A stretch of 64,000 nucleotides of DNA. It comes from Actinomycetota bacterium. GTDB lineage: Bacteria; Actinomycetota; CADDZG01; WHSQ01. The notes under the pieces were generated by a model. It had not been told where the DNA came from. It was given only the letters and a program-made list of their open reading frames with translations, and made no database searches. Positions 1-7,589 of this stretch are shown one piece after another. Where the stretch lies: contig WHSQ01000008.1 in NCBI GenBank assembly GCA_009380005.1, positions 1 through 64,000 on the forward strand. The letters are read 5' to 3'. Made by a program: the position numbers and the translations under genes. Numbering within the stretch: the first letter of the stretch is position 1; every line of letters begins with the position of its first letter.

Positions 1-1
1 C

Positions 2-580
2 TTGAGAGATGTCTCGACCGTAGGCCCGATACGCGTAACGAGTGTACGGAGAACCCTCATGGACCTCGCCGGACGCAAGGATCCTCTGTTCCAGTTCGCC
101 CTGGACCGGGGGCTTCGCACGGGGAAGACATCCTTGAGCCAGCTGGCGAAACTGGTGGAGGAACCCTGGACTCGGGGACGGCGCGGGGTCCGGATACTGG
201 GAGTTGCCGTCCAGGAGAGAACACCCGGGCTCGGACCCACCGACAGCGAAATGGAGGAGCTGTTCGCTCGTATCGTTCGGGAGTTCGGGCTTCCGTGTCC
301 CCAGCGGCAGTATCCGATCTCCGTACCGGATGGCGTGAACGTGGCCGACTTCGCCTACCCACAGGTTCGGCTCGCCATCGAGTGCGACAGCAAGGCCTGG
401 CACCTACACGGCGACTCCTTCGTCGAGGATCGCCTGGACGACGCCGTTCTGGCGGTTCAGGGATGGCAGGTGCTGCGCTTCACCTGGGTTCCCCTCAGAT
501 GGAAGCCTGCGGAGGTGGCTTCCACGGTTCGCGCGGTCTATGAGCAGCGCCTGCCCCCGCGCCGAGTGCAACGCCGCTAG
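2..580 (+). CDS. DUF559/AbiEi C-terminal-like nuclease-fold protein, 5' end outside window
   Basis: The frame is open to the left edge, so the TTG at position 2 is probably internal. The start of the visible part (IRVTSVRRTLMDLA) matches the junction that follows the winged-helix N-terminus in AbiEi-like proteins. The C-terminal half resembles DUF559/Vsr-like endonuclease folds, with a plausible acidic core D116, E127 and D129 and a conserved WxVLRFTW strand at about residues 155-162. Such proteins are common in actinobacteria as orphan genes; whether this is an antitoxin or a nuclease cannot be decided here. The last codons and the stop lie inside a palindromic repeat that recurs 70 bp downstream. 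Confidence 0.75.
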   Translation: MRDVSTVGPIRVTSVRRTLMDLAGRKDPLFQFALDRGLRTGKTSLSQLAKLVEEPWTRGRRGVRILGVAVQERTPGLGPTDSEMEELFARIVREFGLPCPQRQYPISVPDGVNVADFAYPQVRLAIECDSKAWHLHGDSFVEDRLDDAVLAVQGWQVLRFTWVPLRWKPAEVASTVRAVYEQRLPPRRVQRR

Positions 581-678
581 CGCTGGGCGCACGAAATGTT
601 GTACTCGGGCTGGGGCGTCCGGAACTGGCCGCCGAGTGCAACGCCGCTAGCGCTGGGCGCTCGAAATGTTGTACTCGG
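561..678. repeat. Tandem pair of 48-bp imperfect palindromes, 70-bp period
   Basis: Copies at 561-608 and 631-678 are identical except for one base (A591 versus T661). Each copy begins GCCGAGTGCAAC and ends GTTGTACTCGG, so the two ends are near-perfect inverted repeats (one G-T pair) around a GC-rich centre containing AGCGCT. The first copy contains the stop codon of the upstream gene. Transcribed, each copy could form a long hairpin, so termination or mRNA 3' end protection is possible. A REP-like dispersed element is an alternative. Confidence 0.85.
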
Positions 679-692
679 CTGCGCGGGGGCGG

Positions 693-866
693 TTAGTCGC
701 CGCGGCCGATGGCCAGCCAGAGCGCGCCGAGGGTCACCAGGAGCATCGCGGTGAAGGCTATGAACGCCCGGCCCCCTTGGACGCCGGCGTTGATGCCCCC
801 GCTGCACGCCGCCATGACCGGCAGGCCGGCACATGCAACCGCCAACCGGGCCCGTGACCAGCTCAT
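693..866 (-). CDS. Small membrane protein (57 aa) ending the qcr operon
   Basis: A 57-residue protein starting MSWSRARLAV. Its ATG overlaps the stop of the upstream 232-aa gene as ATGA, strong support for a real translationally coupled gene. It has a hydrophobic N-terminus with a lipobox-like MAAC at residues 18-21 and a clear transmembrane segment at about residues 34-53. I do not recognise the family. Its position as the last gene of the cytochrome bc operon suggests a small accessory subunit or assembly factor of that complex. It could instead be a lipoprotein with an additional anchor. Confidence 0.7.
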   Translation of the reverse strand: MSWSRARLAVACAGLPVMAACSGGINAGVQGGRAFIAFTAMLLVTLGALWLAIGRGD

Positions 867-1561
867 GCTCGACCCGCCTCTCTCTCCTCGGCCTCGCGCC
901 GAACCTTACGTTCCATCCACCACAGGCCCCCGAGGTGCAACAGGAACAGCACGAAGAACCCCAGGGTCATCATGCGGGCCGGCCGGAGAGGGTTGCCCGT
1001 GTCGTACTCCATGATCACGGAGATGTCGGGACCTTCCTCACCCTGGAGCGGAGCGAACGTGACCGCCCCGTAGGTATCGTCCGCCTGGTTCAAGAGGCGG
1101 ACGCTCTCCTCGTCCGCCAGCAGATCCCCGACGTCGGTGTAATCCGCAGCCTCGCCCTCGTCGATGGCCGCTTCCAGTGCCTTCGTCGCCTCGTTCTTGA
1201 GGGCCGATCCCTGGGAGCTCTCGAGCGGGTCCTCGGTGTCGGGCTCGAACCAGGGATCGTCCGGGTAGGAGCCCGCCGCCTCGAAGTCGATGTCGCCGGC
1301 ATCCTCGGCCAGGCCCACCTCGTCCCAGCTCGGCAACTGACCGACGGGCCCCAGGGGATTGACGGTGGGGGGAATGAACGGCGGGTTGAACCCCGACCAG
1401 GCCAGGCCCATCATCGTGAGAAAGGCCAGCGTGACGCACGCCGTGATGAAGTACGCCAGCCGCGCGCCGGTCACCATCGCGACCAGCAGGAAGACGCTGC
1501 CGCAGAAGACGATCACCCCGGAGAGGACCACGCCGATGCCCTCGACGAAGACGACGTCCAT
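863..1561 (-). CDS. Membrane protein of the cytochrome bc operon, unknown function
   Basis: A 232-residue protein with two N-terminal transmembrane helices (about 8-28 and 36-55), an acidic extracytoplasmic-looking domain rich in Asp and Glu (about 75-185), and a third helix near 198-218 followed by a basic Arg-rich tail. There is no cysteine or haem motif in the soluble domain. The start abuts the cytochrome c stop with no gap, and its stop overlaps the 57-aa gene. The position suggests an accessory subunit of the quinol:cytochrome c reductase, perhaps docking a basic cytochrome c through the acidic domain; this is inference. Confidence 0.75.
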   Translation of the reverse strand: MDVVFVEGIGVVLSGVIVFCGSVFLLVAMVTGARLAYFITACVTLAFLTMMGLAWSGFNPPFIPPTVNPLGPVGQLPSWDEVGLAEDAGDIDFEAAGSYPDDPWFEPDTEDPLESSQGSALKNEATKALEAAIDEGEAADYTDVGDLLADEESVRLLNQADDTYGAVTFAPLQGEEGPDISVIMEYDTGNPLRPARMMTLGFFVLFLLHLGGLWWMERKVRREAEEREAGRA

Positions 1562-2614
1562 CTATAGCGTCCTCTCGTATTCCAGGACCGCTTCGATCTG
1601 CTCGTCGGTGAGCGGATGCGGCGGGACCGGGATGCCCTGCGATGGAGCCTCCGCGAACGGCGGCATGAACGCGAACCGGCGCCCGTTGCGGATCGTGTAC
1701 AGGTGCATGTTGGGCTGCAGGTGTTCGATGTCGCCCCTCCACAGGGCGAGCCCGGGGTAATAGACCGGCCCCCGCGGGAAGTCCTCGGGATCGTTGCCGA
1801 CCGGTATGGCTACGGGGCGGGTGTTCTCCTTGCCCTCGCCGTCGGGGCCGTGGCAAACCGCGCAGCGAGCCTCGAAGATCTCCTGGCCCGAGGCGCCCTC
1901 GTCGAGCTCGTAGTTCTCGCCGGCGATGTTCCCCGACGCATCGCGCTGGGTCACCTGCAGGCTTCGGATGTAGGCAATGACGTCGTCGACCATCTGCGTG
2001 GTCATGGGCCCCCCGTACTCCTGGCCCCAGGTTGGCATCGGGGTGCCCGGGCGCCCTCGCTCGATCGTGAAGCGCACCACCTCCTCGTCCCACCTCTGGA
2101 AGACCGTGTTGAGAGGGGGAGCCACCCATGCCACGACCTTCCCGGTGACCGGGTCCCGGCCGGGCGGGTTGGCGACGCCCCCACCACCGTCACCTCCGTG
2201 GCAGTTGGCGCACCCCATGCCGAGGGCGACGGCGTGCTCCAGCTCTTTGAACTCCAGGGGATCCGCGTCCTCCTCGAGCCGGGGAGCGACGTTGTAGATG
2301 AGCTCGCCGCGCTCGACGGCCTCGTGCGAGAAACGCTCGGTGAAGGCCTCCTGACGCTGCCTCTCCGGCAACCAGTAGAGGGGGATGAACAGAGCCGTCG
2401 CCAGGGTGGCGACGAAACCCGCGGCCAGCAGCCGCTCGAGGCGCGAGCCCTCCAATACGTCGTCCGGCTGGCCGGGCCGCAGCGCGGCCGGGATCCCGAG
2501 CATCGCGGCCGGGCTCCGACGCATCCGTCCGGTGCGGGCCAGGAAGACGGCCCAGAGGATCGCGGCCGGTAGGAGCACCAGCGCGGCGATGAGTAGTACG
2601 TCGCCCGTTTCCAC
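1562..2614 (-). CDS. qcrC: Membrane-anchored dihaem cytochrome c of the bc complex
   Basis: A 350-residue protein with two N-terminal transmembrane helices (about 5-25 and 64-82) and two cytochrome c domains with CXXCH at C135-C138-H139 and C251-C254-H255. A TPMPTWG segment near residue 191 probably supplies a Met ligand. It should accept electrons from the Rieske cluster and pass them towards the CuA/cytochrome c part of the caa3 oxidase. A dihaem c1 equivalent is typical of actinobacterial bcc complexes, although QcrC there usually has a C-terminal rather than a two-helix N-terminal anchor, so the symbol is by role. Confidence 0.85.
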   Translation of the reverse strand: METGDVLLIAALVLLPAAILWAVFLARTGRMRRSPAAMLGIPAALRPGQPDDVLEGSRLERLLAAGFVATLATALFIPLYWLPERQRQEAFTERFSHEAVERGELIYNVAPRLEEDADPLEFKELEHAVALGMGCANCHGGDGGGGVANPPGRDPVTGKVVAWVAPPLNTVFQRWDEEVVRFTIERGRPGTPMPTWGQEYGGPMTTQMVDDVIAYIRSLQVTQRDASGNIAGENYELDEGASGQEIFEARCAVCHGPDGEGKENTRPVAIPVGNDPEDFPRGPVYYPGLALWRGDIEHLQPNMHLYTIRNGRRFAFMPPFAEAPSQGIPVPPHPLTDEQIEAVLEYERTL

Positions 2615-2637
2615 CTAGCCCCTGATCTTCCTTTCGC

Positions 2638-3453
2638 TCACACCGGGATGCAGAAGGGTCCGACCGGCTCCGAGAACTGATCCCACGTGTTGGTGCCGCG
2701 GGGAGGACCGACCTGAACGCTGCCCGTGTCTACCACGACGGAATCGCCCTCCCGAGCGATGGGGAAACGGTCGAGGCCGCGCGGCGCGGGCCCTCCGTAG
2801 TACTCGCCGTTAAGCCGGTACTTGGAGCCGTGACACGGACACTCGAACAGCTGCGACGTGTCGCAGTGAGGAACCGAGCAGCCGAGGTGCACGCACTTCC
2901 GGTACAGCGCCTGCATCTTGAGGTCGGTCGCGCCGATGGCGAGGTACACGGGGGAGTCCCCCGTGCCCTCGTAGTACACGAGGTAGAACCGCCCCTCGGA
3001 GACGAACTTCGGCTTGAAGTTGTTCGCGGGGCCGATCTCCGCGAGAAGGTCGTCGTAGTTGCCGACCGTGATCTTCGTACCGAAACCGCCGGTCAGCGAC
3101 GGCCACAAGAACGACAAGGTGCTCATGCCGAAGAAGCCCAGGAACGCGGTGAACGAGAAGGTCCAGGCGCGGTTGAAGAACTGACGCCGGGTCACCGCCA
3201 TCTGCTCGACCGTCAGGGGCTTGAGCGCCTTCGGCTTCTCGACCGTCACCGCGGGTGTTCCGGCGCTGGTGGCCGATGCGGTCGCGGCGACGGGCCGAGC
3301 CGCGGCAGGCTCGGCTGCGGCCCCCGGGTGCTCGCGCACCTCGGCGTCCGCCTGTGCCTTGCGCTGGCGCCGGATCGTCGTGTTCACCATGAAGGCCGCC
3401 CACAGCACGATGCTCGCCGCTACGACGATGAGGGCGATGGTTCCCGGACTCAT
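2638..3453 (-). CDS. qcrA: Rieske iron-sulfur protein of the cytochrome bc complex
   Basis: A 271-residue protein with an N-terminal membrane helix (about 5-23), an Ala/Pro-rich cytoplasmic stretch (about 40-90), a second helix near 110-130 and a C-terminal Rieske domain. Both cluster-binding boxes are intact: CVHLGC and CPCHGS, giving the two Cys and two His ligands plus the disulfide cysteines. A third cysteine (PHC) lies between the boxes. It transfers one electron from quinol at the Qo site to cytochrome c. The multi-helix N-terminus is like actinobacterial QcrA, although the typical three-helix version is longer. Confidence 0.92.
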   Translation of the reverse strand: MSPGTIALIVVAASIVLWAAFMVNTTIRRQRKAQADAEVREHPGAAAEPAAARPVAATASATSAGTPAVTVEKPKALKPLTVEQMAVTRRQFFNRAWTFSFTAFLGFFGMSTLSFLWPSLTGGFGTKITVGNYDDLLAEIGPANNFKPKFVSEGRFYLVYYEGTGDSPVYLAIGATDLKMQALYRKCVHLGCSVPHCDTSQLFECPCHGSKYRLNGEYYGGPAPRGLDRFPIAREGDSVVVDTGSVQVGPPRGTNTWDQFSEPVGPFCIPV

Positions 3454-3472
3454 ACCTTCGGTCTCCTATCGG

Positions 3473-4285
3473 TCATAGCTCGAAGAAGATCCCGCCTTCC
3501 CACGGGTAGATGAAGTTGAAGCCCGGGCCGCGGAAGAACATGCCGATGATGGTCAGCACGGCGAAGGTCAGCATGTAGAAGGACCACAGCGTGATCGCGA
3601 GCTTGCGATCATCGGGTCGCGTCGACGGATTGCGGTCGATGAAGGGCAGGGCGAACCAGGTCAGGATCAAGACGTTCGGGATCGTCACGCCGGCGACCTG
3701 AGGGTGCCAGTAGCGCAACAGCTCCTGCAGGCCGAGGAAGTACCACGGGGCCTTGGAGGGGTTCGGCGTCTGGTTGACGTTCGAGAGCTCGCGTAACGGG
3801 GCATCGACCATCACCGAGAAGAACGTCAGGATCGCCATCACGACCAACAGCGCCACGAACTCGCCCGCCATCAGGTGCGGCCAGACGTTGACCCGGTCCA
3901 TCGGCTGCCGCTCGACCTTCTGGATCGCCTCCGGCTTGACCACCGCCAGCAGGCGCTGGACGCGCTCGGGCACCGCCCCGTTGCCGGCGGCCGCCTTCCG
4001 GGCCGGCGCGGCCTTGGCGGCGGGTTTCGGTGCTGCCTTGGTGGCGGTTCCCGCGGCCGGCTTCGCCTCGGCCGCGGGAGCGGCCGTCGCGCCCGACGCT
4101 GCGGCCGTCGCACCGTCCCGCTTGGGGGCCGGAGCCGTGGACGGGTCGGGCTTGCTCGGGTTCGCCGAGCCGCGCTGGGCCCGGACCCGCGCCGCCTTGG
4201 CCCGGGCCTGGGCGACGGCGGGCGAGGATCCCTTGGCCGTCTCCTCGGCTAGGACCTGATCGAAGACCTCGTCTGGCGTCGGCAT
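3473..4285 (-). CDS. Cytochrome b C-terminal subunit (subunit IV-like) with N-terminal cytoplasmic module
   Basis: A 270-residue protein. Residues 139-159, 198-215 and 229-250 are membrane helices equivalent to helices E-G of cytochrome b, i.e. the PetD/subunit IV half of a split cytochrome b. The Qo-site loop reads KAPWYFLGLQE, so the usual PEWY is APWY. Residues 1-39 are a helical module (PDEVFDQVL, then GSSPAVAQARAKAAR) also present in the cupredoxin at 26387 and in NuoI at 49278, followed by an Ala/Pro/Lys linker (about 45-105). The N-terminus should be cytoplasmic. It lies 12 bp behind the cytochrome b6-like gene. Confidence 0.85.
   Translation of the reverse strand: MPTPDEVFDQVLAEETAKGSSPAVAQARAKAARVRAQRGSANPSKPDPSTAPAPKRDGATAAASGATAAPAAEAKPAAGTATKAAPKPAAKAAPARKAAAGNGAVPERVQRLLAVVKPEAIQKVERQPMDRVNVWPHLMAGEFVALLVVMAILTFFSVMVDAPLRELSNVNQTPNPSKAPWYFLGLQELLRYWHPQVAGVTIPNVLILTWFALPFIDRNPSTRPDDRKLAITLWSFYMLTFAVLTIIGMFFRGPGFNFIYPWEGGIFFEL
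4169..4285 (-). other. Shared about 37-aa respiratory module, copy 1 (N-terminus of cytochrome b C-terminal subunit)
   Basis: This segment encodes residues 1-39 of the subunit IV-like protein. It is aligned by eye with residues 1-38 of the cupredoxin at 26387 and residues 327-363 of NuoI at 49278. Conserved in all three are E-[VI]-[FY]-x2-VL near the start and GS-[SA]-P-x-VA-x2-RAK-x-AR in the middle, ending in Gly. It is predicted as two short amphipathic helices. I do not recognise it as a named domain. Confidence 0.8.
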
Positions 4286-4297
4286 CGTTGCCCGGCC

Positions 4298-5068
4298 CTA
4301 CATCGGGCCCGAGATCCCACCGTCCTTCCTGACTCTCCAGAAGTGGATCGAGATGAAGATCACGATGATGAACGGCAGGAACAGGACGTGCAGCGTGTAC
4401 CAGCGCAGCAGGGTCTCCGGCCCGATCACCGGCCCCCCGAGCAGCGCGAAGCGCACCTGGTTACCGACGACCGGCACGCTGCCGCCCATCTCGGTGCCGA
4501 CCGTGACGGCCCACACCGCAAGCTGGTCCCACGGCAGCAGGTAGCCGGTGAAGGCCAGAAGGATCGTCAGCAGGAACAGCACGACGCCGACGATCCAGTT
4601 GAACTCCCGCGGCGGCTTGTACGAGCCCGTGTAGAAGACCCGGGCCATGTGGAGCATCACGCTGATCACCATCAGGTGCGCTCCCCACCGGTGCAGGTTC
4701 CGCACCAATAGTCCGAAGGAGATCGTCGTGTGCAGGTTCTGCATGTCCGTGTACACGGCTTCGACCGAGGGCCGGTAGAAGAACATCAGGTAGATCCCGG
4801 TGATCGTCAGAAGGATGAAGAGGAAGAACGACAACCCGCCGAGGCACAACGTGTAGGAGAGCTTGATGCCGTGGCGCTTCACCTTCACCGGGTGCAGGTG
4901 GTACAGGAGCGAGTTCATCACCACGTAAGCGCGGTTGCGGGGGGAATCGGCGTAGCCCCTCCGGAAGATGGAGCCGGGGCGGAAGATGGAACGCCACACC
5001 TGGCTGCCGTGAAGCTTCCCGGGCAGCTCCCGAGCGATCTCCCTGGGACTGAAACGTCGCGTCGCCAA
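4298..5068 (-). CDS. qcrB: Cytochrome b6-like N-terminal cytochrome b subunit
   Basis: With the TTG start at 5068 (preceded by AGGTAGG) the protein has 256 residues. A longer reading frame begins at 5134 but would overlap the ferredoxin gene by 41 bp. It has four membrane helices with haem b ligands H126/H140 in helix B and H227/H242 in helix D. The 14 residues between the last pair are the b6f-type spacing rather than the bc1-type 13. Together with the following gene it forms the split cytochrome b that oxidises menaquinol. The gene product is very likely a membrane core subunit; the start is less certain. Confidence 0.85.
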   Translation of the reverse strand: MATRRFSPREIARELPGKLHGSQVWRSIFRPGSIFRRGYADSPRNRAYVVMNSLLYHLHPVKVKRHGIKLSYTLCLGGLSFFLFILLTITGIYLMFFYRPSVEAVYTDMQNLHTTISFGLLVRNLHRWGAHLMVISVMLHMARVFYTGSYKPPREFNWIVGVVLFLLTILLAFTGYLLPWDQLAVWAVTVGTEMGGSVPVVGNQVRFALLGGPVIGPETLLRWYTLHVLFLPFIIVIFISIHFWRVRKDGGISGPM

Positions 5069-5093
5069 TCTGTTCCCTACCTGACCTTTCTCC

Positions 5094-5510
5094 CTAACCG
5101 GCCTTCTGCGCCGCCGGCACGGTTCCCATCGCACGCGCGCCGCGCTTCTTGCCGCCGGTCACCTCGCTCTGCACGAGGGCGCCGGTCGGGCAGCGCTCGA
5201 CGCAGAGGTTGCACCGGGTGCAAGCGTTGTCGTCGATCAGGAACAGGATGTCGTTGCCCTCCATGCTGTTGGCGAGCTCGACGTTGCCGGAGTTCTGCAC
5301 GGCCGTTGGGTCCACCATGAAGATGCAGTACCAGGGGCAGATGTCGACGCAGCCCTCGCAGAGGATGCACTGCTCGGGGATGAAGTCGATGAAGCGCTTG
5401 GGTTTGACGGCCCCCTTGAGCCAGTCTTCATCCACCAACTGCATCTCGTAATCGGCACGGAAGATCGGCTTCTCGATGATCTCCATTTCCTTGGGCTCTA
5501 GTTCGGCCAT
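5094..5510 (-). CDS. 2[4Fe-4S] ferredoxin of the cytochrome bc operon, NuoI-like
   Basis: A 138-residue soluble protein with two complete cluster motifs: C48-C51-C54-C58 followed by Pro, and C97-C100-C103-C107 followed by Pro. An extra cysteine, C62, follows the first motif (CPWYC). The same extra cysteine at the same distance occurs in the NuoI at 49278 (CPDWC) but not in the NuoI at 37290. It is encoded between a small membrane protein and the b6-like subunit, in the same operon, which suggests it docks on the cytoplasmic side of the bc complex or feeds it electrons. A free ferredoxin is the alternative. Confidence 0.85.
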   Translation of the reverse strand: MAELEPKEMEIIEKPIFRADYEMQLVDEDWLKGAVKPKRFIDFIPEQCILCEGCVDICPWYCIFMVDPTAVQNSGNVELANSMEGNDILFLIDDNACTRCNLCVERCPTGALVQSEVTGGKKRGARAMGTVPAAQKAG

Positions 5511-5519
5511 CGTCCTCTC

Positions 5520-5927
5520 CTACTTCCCGCTCATGTAGCCCTTGACGACGTCCTGGACGCCCTTACCACCGACCCGCTTGCGCTTGCGCACCTGCCAGAA
5601 GTAGGCGCCGGCCAAGGCTGCGAACAGCAGCGTCAGCTGGATCGTATTGGCGACGATGTCCCGGAAGATCGCGATCTGGGAGGGATTGCATCCTTGGTCG
5701 GCCGGCAGTCCGGATCCCAGCGCGTGACACATGGAGCCCACGCCGGGGATGCGCTTGCTCAGATCGATGATCTCCGCCACGTACTGGTCGAACTTGTAGA
5801 TGATCACCGAGGGGGCTTGGCCCAGCAGCAAGATGGCCGCTATCCAGATCAAGCTTCCAACCACGATGGCGCGCGTCCAAGTCATGGGACGGTCCGTGAA
5901 TCGGTAGACGCGAGCCGGAACTCTCAT
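5520..5927 (-). CDS. Small membrane protein, first gene of the cytochrome bc operon
   Basis: A 135-residue protein starting MRVPARVYRFTDRP, with membrane segments at about residues 17-36 and 93-112 and a periplasmic loop holding two cysteines (MCHALG and QGCNP). The ATG at 5927 is preferred over the in-frame TTG at 5945 because a TAATAT box ends 8 nt upstream of it. I do not recognise the family. It is the promoter-proximal gene of the qcr cluster and lies 9 bp before the ferredoxin, so a membrane anchor for that ferredoxin is a reasonable guess. Confidence 0.7.
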   Translation of the reverse strand: MRVPARVYRFTDRPMTWTRAIVVGSLIWIAAILLLGQAPSVIIYKFDQYVAEIIDLSKRIPGVGSMCHALGSGLPADQGCNPSQIAIFRDIVANTIQLTLLFAALAGAYFWQVRKRKRVGGKGVQDVVKGYMSGK

Positions 5928-5935
5928 TCGGCGCC

Positions 5936-5941
5936 ATATTA
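5936..5941 (-). promoter_or_regulatory. Putative -10 box (TAATAT) of the cytochrome bc operon, leaderless layout
   Basis: TAATAT on the minus strand ends 8 nt before the ATG at 5927. It fits the TANNNT-then-start arrangement seen at seven other first genes in the window. No convincing -35 box is visible. Confidence 0.4.
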
Positions 5942-5997
5942 ACAACGCGCCTGCTACGTAACTGGTCGAAAACGGGGTTCTACCAGGGATTTGAGAA

Positions 5998-6144
5998 TTA
6001 GTGATTCGGATCCTGGTCTCGATCGTTGAGTTCTGAGAGTCGCCTCTCCAACCGACGCTGGCGCGCCGCGAGGGTCCACAGGTAGCCGCCGATCGCGACC
6101 CACACCGCGAGGAACGCGATCAAGAGCCACGTCTCGTTGCTCAC
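5998..6144 (-). CDS. ccmD: CcmD-like haem exporter small subunit
   Basis: A 48-residue protein (start SNETWLLIAFL) with one membrane helix at about residues 6-26 and a charged Arg-rich tail (ARQRRLERRL). This is the standard CcmD layout. The GTG start overlaps the ccmC stop as GTGA. CcmD helps release haem-loaded CcmE from the CcmABC transporter. The gene is separate from the main ccm cluster but adjacent to ccmC. Confidence 0.82.
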   Translation of the reverse strand: MSNETWLLIAFLAVWVAIGGYLWTLAARQRRLERRLSELNDRDQDPNH

Positions 6145-6866
6145 GTGGCCGCGCCGGCCTGAGCCGCCCTTCTGATCTCGATCGCCTCCAGCCGGTCGGC
6201 CGTGCGTCCCAGCCTGACCCGGAGACCCACCAACCACAGGAACAGCAGGGTGATGGCCGCCAGGGAGACGAAGAAGGCCAGCAGCTCGGGCCCGCCCAGC
6301 CCCGAGCCGTCCGCAAGGTTCGTGGGCGTGGGGCCGGCCGGGTGCAACGTCCTCCACCAGTAGATCGAGAAATGAACGATCGGCACGTTGACGAACCCGA
6401 TGATCCCGATCACGGCGGCGGGGCGCCCCGCTCGAGCGGGGTCGGCGGCGAACGCTCGGAACAGCAGGTAGCCCACGTAGGTCAACCACAGCACCAGGGT
6501 CGAGGTGAGCCGTGCGTCCCACTGCCACCACGTCCCCCATACCGGCCTGGCCCAGATGGGGCCGGTGATCAGGACGAGCGCCCCGAACACGACGCCGACC
6601 TCCGCCGCTCCGTGCGCGAACAGATCCCAGCGGCGAGAGCCGGTCCGTAGGTAGGCGATCGAGGCGATGAACGTGACGGCGAACCCGAGGTAAGCCGCCC
6701 AGGCGGAGGGCACGTGGATGTAGAAGATGCGCTGGAGGGGCCCGCCCATGGCCTCTTCCGCCTCGCGGGCGACGAACAGGATGAGCGCCAACGCAACCAC
6801 CATCGTCGCCCAGGCAGCGATGCCCAGCATCTGCAGGCCGTTCGAGCGATCCATCCGGGCCGTCAT
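6141..6866 (-). CDS. ccmC: CcmC haem-handling membrane protein
   Basis: A 241-residue protein with six membrane helices. It carries the tryptophan-rich WWD signature GTWWQWD and the flanking conserved histidines (YIHVPSAW and VHFS) that present haem to CcmE. CcmC attaches haem to the CcmE chaperone in cytochrome c maturation system I. It is the first gene of a two-gene unit with ccmD. A TAGGCT box ends 7 nt before the ATG. Confidence 0.93.
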   Translation of the reverse strand: MTARMDRSNGLQMLGIAAWATMVVALALILFVAREAEEAMGGPLQRIFYIHVPSAWAAYLGFAVTFIASIAYLRTGSRRWDLFAHGAAEVGVVFGALVLITGPIWARPVWGTWWQWDARLTSTLVLWLTYVGYLLFRAFAADPARAGRPAAVIGIIGFVNVPIVHFSIYWWRTLHPAGPTPTNLADGSGLGGPELLAFFVSLAAITLLFLWLVGLRVRLGRTADRLEAIEIRRAAQAGAAT

Positions 6867-6873
6867 CGCACGC

Positions 6874-6879
6874 AGCCTA
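6874..6879 (-). promoter_or_regulatory. Putative -10 box (TAGGCT) of ccmCD, leaderless layout
   Basis: TAGGCT on the minus strand is 7 nt from the ccmC ATG, so transcription would begin at or next to the start codon. Nothing else was found in the 219-bp gap to the DUF1801 gene. Confidence 0.5.
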
Positions 6880-7085
6880 CTAACTGGGCCCGGCTAGGAC
6901 GTGTCTCCTTATTCGGCGGCCCACGTGAGTGCGGCGGCCTCGCGGTTCAGGGGATGCCCTCGAATGATTCGGAAACCGTTCTTGATGGCTGACCGGAGGG
7001 ACGAGTCGAAACGGATGAGATGACTCGGTGCGGTAGGCGGCTCGGTCGTAGGTGACTGAGCGGGGAGCGGGGCGAAGGAGCCGGC

Positions 7086-7565
7086 TCAGCTCACCGCTTT
7101 CTTCACGAGCGCGCCGATCTTTGCCTCTTCGGCGGGGGTCAACTCCTTCAGCGCGAAGGAAGTCGGCCACATGGCGCCCTTGTCGAGGTTCGCCGTGTCG
7201 TTGAAGCCGAACGTCGCGTACCGCGACTTGAACTTATCCGCGCTTTGGAAGAAACAGACGATCTTGCCGTCCTTGGCGTACGCGGGCATCCCGTACCAGG
7301 TTTTCGGCGAGAGGGCCGGCGCGCTGGCTTTGATGATCGCATGGAGCCGCTTGGCCATGGAGCGATCCGGTTCCGGCATCTCGGCGATCTTCGCGAGCAC
7401 TTCCTTTTCCCCGTCCGCCTTGCGCGCTTCCGCCTTCAGCTCTTGGGCGCGCTCCTTCATTGCGGCTCGTTCCTCGGCCGTGAATCCCTTGGACTTCCTG
7501 CGGGTCGCGGACGTGCTCTTGGCGGGCTTCTGCGTGCGCTTCTTTGCGGGTTTCCTCTCAGCCAT
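7086..7565 (-). CDS. DUF1801/YdhG-like protein
   Basis: A 159-residue soluble protein. Residues 1-35 are a basic Lys/Ala/Thr-rich tail, and the rest resembles the DUF1801 (YdhG-like) fold, with the typical [21 protein letters not shown] segment region and an [11 protein letters not shown]-terminal helix. The biochemical role of the family is not established. The gene follows the frameshifted glyoxalase-family gene by 24 bp and is probably the last member of the araC operon. Confidence 0.75.
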   Translation of the reverse strand: MAERKPAKKRTQKPAKSTSATRRKSKGFTAEERAAMKERAQELKAEARKADGEKEVLAKIAEMPEPDRSMAKRLHAIIKASAPALSPKTWYGMPAYAKDGKIVCFFQSADKFKSRYATFGFNDTANLDKGAMWPTSFALKELTPAEEAKIGALVKKAVS

Positions 7566-7589
7566 TGCGAAGCACCTCCTCCGGACGGC

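Noticed and set aside
561-678. A CRISPR array
   Set aside because: Only two units with a 22-bp spacer, each unit is itself a long palindrome, and no cas genes are present.
6867-7085. A hidden gene in the gap before ccmC
   Set aside because: Short frames here have no ribosome site or overlap with neighbours, and none resembles a known protein.
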